Origin: Clusia tigrina
Lineage: Eukaryota; Arthropoda; Insecta; Diptera; Clusiidae
DNA length: 64,000 nucleotides
Direction of reading: 5' to 3'
Assembly: GCA_920105625.2 (NCBI GenBank)
Contig: OV050030.1
Location: 113,876,814-113,940,813, forward strand
Position numbers and translations under genes: made by a program. This document shows positions 56,097 through 64,000 of this stretch, in pieces (the first letter of the stretch is position 1; the number at the start of each line of letters is the position of its first letter). The notes beneath the pieces were generated by a model. That model was not told the DNA's origin. It searched no databases and saw only the letters and a list, made by a program, of their open reading frames with translations.

Positions 56097-58615
56097 GCCC
56101 GGCCGATAAGCGACAATACCACGCGGTGGTACTCGAATACGTGACGTTAAATCACATGCGCAAGGTTCCACCGCCGTCAGTAACTCCTGTGCCTCATTAT
56201 TACTTGCCACATCATGCAGTAATTAAGCCAGAGAGTACAACCACCAAACTTCGCGTGGTGTTCAATGCCTCACAGGCGACTTCCAACACGGTCAGCTTGA
56301 ATGACGTGTTACACACAGGGCCATTGTTACAAGCCGATCTGACACGGCTAATAATCCAGTGGCGTATGTTTCACTATGTCCTGAACGGTGACATACAAAA
56401 GATGTATCGTCAGATTCTGGTTGAGCCAAGCCAGGCATCATACCAGAGAATTGTGTTTAGGGAATCTCCCGACAGCGAGATCTCTGACTATCAATTGAAA
56501 ACGGTCACCTTTGTGCTCCTTATCTTGCAATAAGGACACTTTTGCAATTGGCAGACGACGTGGAGAGCAGGTTCCCATTGGCTTCTCAGGTGCTACGTAA
56601 TTCGATGTACGTGGATGACGCTCTAGTGGGTACACATGATATTGCTACTGCCATTCGCACTAGGGATGAGCTGATTGAGAGGCTGGATTCAGCCGGGTTC
56701 TCAATGCGAAAATGGGCAGCAAATTCTACAGAAATTTTATCCGGTTTGCTTCCAGGACATTTGCTTAGGGAAGATTGTCTCCAATTCTTGGAAACCAGCA
56801 CCACTCGCACTTTGGGCATTCGATGGACTGCGCGGGGGGATTGGTTTTATTTCCACGTGGCAGCTTTGCCAATTGTTGCCGTATACACCAAACGTAACAT
56901 CCTGTCGGTCATCGCACAGCTGTTCGACCCAGCGGGATGGTTGGCTCCTATTGTCATCTCCGGTAAGATCTTGATGCAACAGATATGGTTGGATCAAATA
57001 GGCTGGGACGAGAAACTTACTCCTACCACTTTAACAAGGTGGACACACTTCTTATCGCAATATCAGGCAATCTCCCAAGTACGCGTGCCTCGCTGGGTAC
57101 GATCTGCACCTGATCGCGATATTGAATCCCACGCCTTCTGTGATGCTTCACAACTGGTATATGCTGCAGCCCTTTACGTTCGGTGTAAAGGTGAAAATTC
57201 CATCTCTACCCATTTGCTAGTGGCAAAATCGCGGGTGGCCCCATTGAGAACTATCTCTCTTCCACGCTTAGAACTATGTGGGGCAACACTTTTAGCAGAG
57301 TTGATTTTCCCTTTCTTAAACCTCTATTAAATATTTCAGATGACAACTTGTTTTGTTGGTCCGACTATACGATTGTGTTGGCATGGCTGCGAAAGCCACT
57401 CCACGTGAGGAAAGTCTTCGTGGCGAATCGAGTCACTGCCATTACCAGCAAAGTGGGTGTGAACAACTGGCGTCATGTCCGCTCAGAAGATAACCCAGCA
57501 GATTTAGCTAGCCGTGGTGTGGCACCCGATGCACTACTCCACAACAGGCTCTGGTGGGAAGGCCCGGCCTGGCTGCAGCAGGAGCGGGAACGGTGGCCGC
57601 CTCCGGTGGAGGAAAACTTGTTAGCAACCGATGAAGAGCAACGACCTGCAAAGTGTCATGTAGTATATGTGTCCTCTGCGGACGACCCAATGTTGCGCTT
57701 CTCCTCATTTTCTAGGGCCCTCCGAGTGTTGAGTTTCGTGCGCCGCTGAGTTTTATGCGGCACTGTTCGGGGAAACATTGGGACACAACTCCCGGGTCCC
57801 CGCTTACTCGGGGAGAAATCGCTGAAACGACCACTTGCCTTATTGTGCTCGCGCAGCAAATGTATTTCCCAAAAGAATACAGTGCACTTGTGGAACGGGT
57901 GCCGATATCCAGCTCTAGTTCGCTTTTGGCTCTGAATCCATACACTCCGATTGTACTCTGCGCGTAAATGGTCAGTTGGCGCTCACTACACATTTGCCAT
58001 TTTCGGAGAGACACCTGATCATTCTGCCATACTATGGTCATTTTACTCGTCTAATGGTGAAATTCATAAATCAGGTGTCCCTACACGGTGGGAATCAACT
58101 AATGCTGCGGCTAATCCGGACCGAATATTGGATTCCAAATGCGAAAACACTCATTAAAAGCACAATTCTCCAATTTAAGACATGTATTCTGTGGAAGAAG
58201 CGTCGGCAACACCATTTCAAGTCATTCCTTGGTGGGTGCGCCACTGTTGGCACCAGCTGAGCCTCTGGACACAACACCTTTTCTCTCGATTTTGAACCGA
58301 TGGCAAAAACTGAAGGCGCTGGCCCATCAATTCAGCGTCAGGTGGAAAAACGAATATCTTCTCGAGTGTCAAAGGTGGAGTAAGTGGCGGACGGCTCAAG
58401 TGTATGTCAAGGTGGGTGAGTTAGTGGTTGTGCGGGAAGACAACCTAGCGCCTCAAGAATGGCGGCTTGGCAGGGTCACCGATACACACCCTGGTCCTGA
58501 TGGAAAAATGCGTGTTGTGGATGTGCGGACCGAAAGTGGAATGCTAATCCGACATATCACGAAGGTGGTGATCCTACCGGGAGAAGAGCCGCTTCCTACC
58601 AGCGGAGGGGTATAA
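56097..58615 (+). pseudogene. pol: BEL/Pao pol: RT, RNase H and integrase remnants
   Basis: Starts within RT: HHAVIKPESTTTKLRVVFNAS near 56210-56270 and DIQKMYRQILV near 56390. About ten bases are missing near 56505-56515, shifting frame; then YVDDALVG (catalytic pair) near 56610, RNase H-like region with AFCDASQLVYAAALYV near 57135-57180, another shift near 57320, and the NWRHVRSEDNPADLASRG segment near 57465-57520. Integrase zinc region (SLHGGNQLMLRLIRTEYWIP) is near 58075-58135. The integrase core is missing; at about 58222 the sequence resumes with the C-terminal domain, ending 58615. Confidence 0.9.
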
Positions 58616-58804
58616 CGTACCTTGTACTTTTTTATTTTATAGCTTTTATTTTTTTTTTTTTAGCTCTATTCCCTTCTTGTACTAATTCATTTTTTAATAT
58701 TTTCTCAGATCTCGATCCACTCGGTGCACAAGACCCGCTACTCACTGTCTGACGGGTGCTGCTTTTTGTTTGCCATTTTTTTCGAGTGTGGCCGTGGTGC
58801 CACC
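58616..58804 (+). repeat. Start of a BEL/Pao LTR, truncated
   Basis: Matches 34307 onward for about 185 bases with scattered differences; homology ends at 58804 where copia-like sequence begins. Confidence 0.75.
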
Positions 58805-58970
58805 CAGTATTATTGAAGCCACCGGCTTCACACTCAGTATTATTGAAGCCACCGTTTGCTCGTCATCCAAAGTCCATTTTTGGATTGCTTCTGTATCCCT
58901 CGCCGATTCCTTTTTAATGTTACCATTGGCCACTTGCCAAATACCACTGTGTATGAGAACGCTGAGCATT
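58805..58970 (-). pseudogene. Copia-like gag N-terminal fragment
   Basis: On the minus strand GIWQVANG, then a segment ending KWTLDDEQTVASIILSV, matches the N-terminal pattern of copia-type Gag (LW..V.G, then W...D..A...I). A 20-bp segment is duplicated at 58805-58824 and 58835-58854. It is the expected missing upstream part of the copia fragment at 33090-33926, same orientation. Confidence 0.65.
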
Positions 58971-59085
58971 TGTATGCTCTAGCTGTCATAGTTGGATTCA
59001 CTTAGCTGTTCTTTTTATATACAGTATATACGTATAAACTATTCACAAAAATTAATTAAAATTTTTTTTCGGGTTACGATCCTGG

Positions 59086-59380
59086 TGTTGTGAGTCAGAA
59101 TCAAGGTACATGCGCGTAGTTGACTCACAATACCAACTCCTAATAGACACTACACATTTGGTGTATTGCAATTACATTTACAAGGATTACAATTAAACTA
59201 ATTAAGAAAGCACATATTTTTAGGGTGGAATTAAGAATGCACCATCGACATTTTTACATCGAGTAGATCAGTTGGCTTACTGACAACACGTTGTTTGCCT
59301 CATTTGGAACCACTGGGTACTCGTGTACGTCCGCGCATATTACCGGCAGCAAAAGGACGCTCGCCACATGGATCCCAACA
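59086..59380 (+). repeat. Third 412-like LTR (295 bp)
   Basis: Begins TGTTGTGAGTCAGAATCAAGG and ends GATCCCAACA; shorter and more diverged than the others. The hairpin is decayed (near 59269-59285). A primer site follows at 59384. Confidence 0.88.
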
Positions 59381-60110
59381 TTTTGGCGCAGCCGGTATTT
59401 GTGACAGAAAGGCTGCCAGCATAAATTAGCCAGCCATAAGGACCTACTGGAGGAATCCCAGAGCAAGCAATCCTGATCCAGGCAGAGCATCCTGCAACAA
59501 ATCCGGATGAAAACCCAGGGCAAGGAATCCTGAAGCAGGCAGAGCATCTTGTAACAAACAAGATGACACGATCACGATAATGGAGAATACAAGTATAATA
59601 TCGTATTATAAGTAGATACTTCTGCGACCCTGAAGGAGCCGTAGCGCTGGTCAAAGAAGTTGCAACATGCTACGCGATTGCGCAGTTGGACGCAGCTTCG
59701 TATGGGCAACCATAAACCGTCAGTATGATCGGACGTTCTATGTATGTGGTCTTAGCTGTGAGGATTTTTCTGGTAGGGGATTTGTGTTTGTTTGTCGCTT
59801 GGAACATTTTGGAATACACATTTTTTATATTTAATTACACACAAATAAGAATATAAGCTTAGGGTATTAGGCAAGAAAATATCAGGAGGTGAATACAACA
59901 CGGGTTTTTCTATCAAAGTTTGGTAGTTCCGTAACTATGATTATCGCAGAAATGTTTATCTAATATTCTGCATACTCGTATTTTATAATATTTAAATTAC
60001 ATGATTTTGAGGGGGAAAAGAGTTAAAGGATTCGTAAATAAATAATTTGTATTCGGAGTTGTGCTTCTAGTAAATTGTTTGTGAACAATTTGAATTATTA
60101 TCTTTTTCTC
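59381..60110 (+). other. Leader of the third 412-like copy, rest missing
   Basis: Primer site TGGCGCAGCCGGT at 59384-59396, then sequence matching the leader at 36814 onward (for example CAACCATAAACCGTCAGTATG near 59710). A roughly 60-base segment is duplicated near 59445-59560. The leader hairpin is at 59923-59938. No gag is found; homology fades near 60110. Confidence 0.75.
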
Positions 60111-60302
60111 AATATTACTTCCATTCTATGAAAAATATGAATACAAGAACAATTAAAAAGTTTGAAAAATAAAATAAGTAACCACCAAAATTGGAATTCG
60201 AAAAACCAGAGACCCCAAGACATAATCTACATTGAGGTCTACAATATCAATGATCACACCTTTTCTAAATTTGTTTATGCATATATATGCATATCTTATA
60301 TA
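60111..60302. other. Unassigned AT-rich interval
   Basis: Nothing recognisable between the 412-like leader and the SINE. Confidence 0.5.
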
Positions 60303-60313
60303 TAAAGATATGA
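60303..60313. repeat. SINE target-site duplication, left copy (11 bp)
   Basis: TAAAGATATGA, repeated at 60518-60528. Confidence 0.82.
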
Positions 60314-60517
60314 GCCACCCTCTGTGATCTAGTTGTAACCATGCTAGACTCACACCCCGAGGGTCGCAGGTTCAAATCCTGCCACGGACTTGGTCTTCAA
60401 AATGCTTCTTTCTATAAAATCCTTTTCTGTTCGAGTCGAAAGCCTCAGTAGCTAGTACTGAATCCCCCAACACCTTGCACTCATAATTAATTATGGTGTA
60501 AGATATAATAATAATAA
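60314..60517 (+). mobile_element. tRNA-derived SINE, about 204 bp
   Basis: The first about 80 bases resemble a tRNA gene: a weak A-box (TGATCTAGTTGTAACC at about 60324) and a strong B-box GGTTCAAATCC at about 60371-60381. A non-tRNA body follows, then a tail of TAA/ATA repeats. The 11-bp target-site duplications flank it exactly. It is transcribed by RNA polymerase III in such elements and moved by LINE enzymes. Confidence 0.85.
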
Positions 60518-60528
60518 TAAAGATATGA
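60518..60528. repeat. SINE target-site duplication, right copy (11 bp)
   Basis: Identical to 60303-60313. Confidence 0.82.
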
Positions 60529-60984
60529 TCATAATAACTTTCTGAAAAATTTTAATTTTGTCCGTCCGTCCGTCTGTGGATCATGCCGATCTCGCATATA
60601 TGGAACTTTTTTCATCTTTTTTGGTGAGTGGAGGAAGAGCGTGTGGACTGAGGACTTGAGGCCTTAAAGTTCACACAAGCAATAGTGTAAGTTAAACCAG
60701 GGCGTGTATACTTGCTAAATCACACCTTAATGTTTTTATAATTCATAATTACAGTAATGGAGACCATGCAACGGTCAGCTGGGAAAAAACGGAAATATCT
60801 ACCGGCTGGCCTCCATGTCCCTCGCCCAGGATGACCCAGGGCCACTACCATCGGGAATGCCAAGGAAGTTAATAGCGGGTAGCGAGGCTTCCGGAGTGGG
60901 TCTTATTCTGGTGCAAATGCCCACCATACGGTATGGGGTAGCTCCGACATCAACGAACAGGTTGAGTCTCTCTTCAATTCTATT
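60529..60984. other. Interval upstream of the LINE fragment
   Basis: Contains a CCGT repeat (about 60564-60578). From about 60770 the sequence becomes GC-richer and may be decayed LINE 5' sequence, but I recognise no domain before 60985. Confidence 0.4.
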
Positions 60985-62720
60985 ATGAGTAGAAAGTTAT
61001 TACTTTGTAACAGGGGTAATGAACCCACGTTTATCACGCGCAATCGTCAAAAAGTGCTTGTTATTACATTGATATCGGAGGTATTATTCGAGAAGATGGT
61101 ACAATGGAAGATTCTATCGGAACACCTATTTTCAGACCATCGCTATATTGAGGTCATATTCAAAGAAGAAACGTCCCTACCAATAACTTATTGGAATTAT
61201 AGAAGGACTAAGTGGCAGAAGTATAATCTTATGATAGAGAAAGTTCTTCCTAAATATCCACCACAAATTCCTGACAGTGCTGAGTCCCTAGATAATCTTG
61301 TCAGGTCTTTCAACAACTCTTGCATGAAGGCACTAAATAGAGCGTGTCCTAAAAGCTATAATAGAGGTAAGAGACAACCTCCCTGGTAGTTCTCTGAACT
61401 AAACAAACTAAGAAGGGAGTCTAGAGACCAATTCAATAAAGCGAAGTCCTCTAGGAACGAAAGTGACTGGGACTGTTTTAGTGACAAGTTAAAGCAATAC
61501 ATAAAGAATTGAGAAAAGCGAAAAGAACATCTTGGAGGTCCTTCTGTGGTGATATTGAGGGCCCCAAAGAGGCATCTGGACTACGCGAGATTCCCTCAAG
61601 CTCCACTCCAACAATTATTTACCTCCAGAAACCCGACAAGAGCTTGGCCAGAATCAAGTGAGGAGTCTCTAAATCTGTTATTAAATGCACACTTTCCTGA
61701 TAACCCTACAACGGGTAGAATGGAAACTGAACATAGTACTAGGGCAAAGTCCGAAATTCTAAATATCATTTCGGAGGCTAGTATCACGTGGGCCGTAAAA
61801 ATTTTTAAACCCTTTTAAGTCGCTGGGACCAGAGGGGATCTTCCTAGCTCAACCACAGTATTCAATTATGGAATGGTTAATAACTATTTTCAAAAGTGTG
61901 CTGAGCTTAAATCATATCCCCTCGCCTTTGAGGGAAGTGAAAGTGGTTTTGCCGACTTCACAACTCGCGTACTTTAAAGTAAATCTACGGAAACAGCTTT
62001 GAATTCGCTAGTGACGGTAATTGAGAAACCAACGGAAGACAAAGAATACACATTGGTTGCTTTCCTATACATTCAGGGCGCTTATAATAATATTCTACCC
62101 AAAGATATAACCGGTGCACTGACGGAGTTGGGTGTCCCCGGAGCGCTGGTTGTTTTCATCGCACAAATGCTTATATGCAGATTTGTGAACTCAACATTGG
62201 GTGCCTCTAGGTTACGCAGATCCGTCAGCAGAGGTACTCCTCAAGGCGTCGTGATGTCTCCTCTTCTTAGGGTACTGACAATAAATAAACTGTTAAAGGG
62301 CTTAGAGGAGTGAAGAGTGCACGTTGTTGCTTATTCAGACGATATTGCGATCCAGGTAAAAGGCAAATTCCCCAACGCCCTTTGTGAAGTCATGCAAAGC
62401 ATATTAGATGAGCTAAATCTATGGTCAGAATCATGTGGTTTGGCCATAAACGCCAACAAAACAGAACTGATACGATTTAGTAGAAAACATAGAATATCAG
62501 AGGGAAATCCCCCTAAAATAAATTAAATCACTTTGACTTTTAAAGATAAAGCTCGCTACCTGGGACTGATTTTCAACAGGAAGCTTAATTGGAAATTAAA
62601 TGTAGAGGATAGAGTAAGAAAATTATCAATAGCACTACATTCGTGTAGGAAGACAGTAGGACTAAAATGAGGTATGGCCCACCTAAACCTATTCCCAATG
62701 ATAATACTCTCCTCGATAGA
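60985..62720 (+). pseudogene. LINE ORF2 fragment: endonuclease end and reverse transcriptase
   Basis: 60985-61389 holds the end of an apurinic-type endonuclease: GNEPTFITRNRQKVL, then FSDHRYIEV with the SDH active-site motif near 61135. A degraded linker follows. RT is at 61999-62526: FLYIQGAYNN near 62065, SRGTPQGVVMSPLL near 62230-62270, AYSDDIAI near 62330-62350 with the catalytic Asp pair, and INANKTELIRF near 62450. Stops at 61387, 62311 and elsewhere. Homology ends near 62720 in the thumb. Probably of the same broad clade as the LINE at 20937 but not the same family. Confidence 0.88.
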
Positions 62721-64000
62721 AATGTTTTTTTATTTTATAAGGAATATAATTTATCCTATAGCAGTAATTATTGGGGTTCGTTGAAGTCAATATACAATTA
62801 TTAAAAGTTAAGGCTGCAGATATTTTAAATGTTGTGAAAACATTTTTTTCAACTAAATTATTAAAGTCACTTTGTGAGATTCTTATATGAATTTGTTCCA
62901 AAATGTTGGTTTGTTTATTGATAAATTTCTTTAAACATTGCAGGTAGTTCTCAAATTCATACGCTGAACTCTTTGTGGGAATACCTACCTATCTAGAAGT
63001 TTCTTTTAAATGTAATAAATTATGAAGTTTGTATGATACACTATTGCTTCCAAATAATATCGGAAAATTTTCATCAAAAAGGTTTAGCATGCTTTGAGCT
63101 ATTTCTATGTTGAAATGAAACTGTTTGGAACAACATAATAGTCTGTATGTGCAATGTAATACAAGAAACTCATAATAAAGGTTTCGTGAATATTGCCTTT
63201 TAAAACCACAATACCGGTATAAGAAAAAAGAAATTGTCGAAATTCTGTGGCTTTCCAATTCAATACTTCTTTTAGGTTTTCGAACAAATTCCGTTGGAAT
63301 GGATTTGCGTAATGATTCCAGATTTTTAGACAAGTTTTCTTTACTTTCACGTTATATTTTAAAAGATACTTTGTTATTTAATATTCGAAGAAGAAACTTC
63401 CTCATTACACTAAAATCAATTAGGTGCATAAGATCTAAAGTTGTTTGAGAAACCATTTTTAGTACGAGCTTCTCCAGAGGTGTTTCTTTTTCAGTATAAT
63501 TACTGTTATGATGAGTGAAATATTTTCGTGTTTTAAAGTCCTCATCTGTAATTAACGTTCCAGCTTGCGTGCTGTAAGTAAGTACACCATTTACTTTCTT
63601 TCCAATTTGGGTACATTTACTGCATCCATATCGAGATGTATGACCCGGAATCCCGCATATGAATGCTCTTGCTGGAGCGTCACAAATTAGTGCCCTAAGT
63701 TGAAGACTTTTCTTTTTTGTTAATTCTAAGCCATTTTGTTTTAAATATAAGAATTCACCACCAATTTGTTTTAAGAAATCCTCAGTACTAAGTGGTTAAC
63801 TTTTGCCTAAATGCCTAATGAAAAAATCGGCACATTGTTAACGTTAACAATCCTAATCAAAATAGGCCACAATTGAGCTCTAGCACTTTTGAAAAGTGGA
63901 ACTCCATCAACGTTAATATCTAAAAGTAAATTTTCTGGTAATCTGCAAAGTTTTCATAATTTCATTAACTGATTCTTAATTCCAATTTGAAGATAAGACC
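62721..64000 (-). pseudogene. EnSpm/tnp2-like transposase fragment, degraded
   Basis: Minus strand, entering at the window end: a DINVDGVPLF-like start near 63910-63930, a zinc-like CGIPGHTSRYGCSKCTQIGKK near 63600-63660, a MVSQTTLDLMHLIDFSVMRK stretch near 63400-63460, then KATEFRQFLF near 63220-63260 and a C-terminal segment to about 62995. These match, from memory, animal proteins related to tnp2/CACTA transposases. Frames change several times. The last part down to 62721 is uncertain. Confidence 0.6.

Larger units (their letters stand above)
33927..58804 (+). mobile_element. BEL/Pao sequence, rearranged and interrupted
   Basis: Plus-strand pieces in the order pol tail, LTR region, gag (to 36299), then after the 412-like nest pol (from 56097), pol tail and LTR start (to 58804). 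The pol tail plus LTR start occurs twice, at 33927 and about 58222, so either two copies share an LTR or an element recombined. Between gag and pol the end of gag, the protease and the first part of RT are missing. Exact ends and any target-site duplication are not visible. Confidence 0.75.

Noticed and set aside
60314..60400. A tRNA gene
   Set aside because: The tRNA-like head is followed by a SINE body, a TAA tail and flanking duplications; acceptor pairing is poor.

Overview
This window looks like heterochromatin-type repetitive DNA from a dipteran insect. The families present (an errantivirus with an env gene, 412/mdg1-like, Osvaldo-like, BEL/Pao and copia LTR elements, an RNase H-bearing LINE, a Helitron and a tRNA-derived SINE) fit a higher fly; a tephritid is plausible but unproven. 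I found no ordinary host gene. Almost every base I can explain belongs to a transposable element, many nested inside one another, and nearly every element gene is broken.

Layout. (1) 1-19417: head-to-tail array of an errantivirus-like Ty3/gypsy provirus whose units share single 358-bp LTRs (LTRs at 1724, 9466 and 17257; a 44-bp LTR stub ends the array at 19417). It has one partial unit, two full-length but mutated units and one internally deleted unit. (2) 19764-32740: an eroded Helitron split by a 5'-truncated LINE (16-bp target-site duplication), which is itself split by a 7.7-kb minus-strand Ty3/gypsy element (22089-29788, 4-bp duplication AGAT). This last element carries, between integrase and 3' LTR, a third ORF that is a Ulp1/C48-type (SUMO) cysteine protease, and in its LTR two adjacent hairpins with different stems but an identical 19-nt loop. 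(3) 33090-58970: a minus-strand copia remnant appears split by BEL/Pao sequence, which contains a plus-strand 412/mdg1-like element (36300-56096), which contains a minus-strand member of the same family (40492-51288, 4-bp duplication GTAC). (4) 59086-64000: a third 412-like LTR plus leader, a SINE with its target-site duplications, a second LINE fragment, and a minus-strand EnSpm/tnp2-like transposase fragment running off the window.

The most interesting points are the Ulp1-carrying LTR element, its paired identical-loop hairpins in the probable R region, the shared-LTR errantivirus array whose units all carry the same lesions, and hairpins in the 412-like LTR and leader that keep their pairing between copies. 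All family names come from motifs read by eye; no database search was possible.
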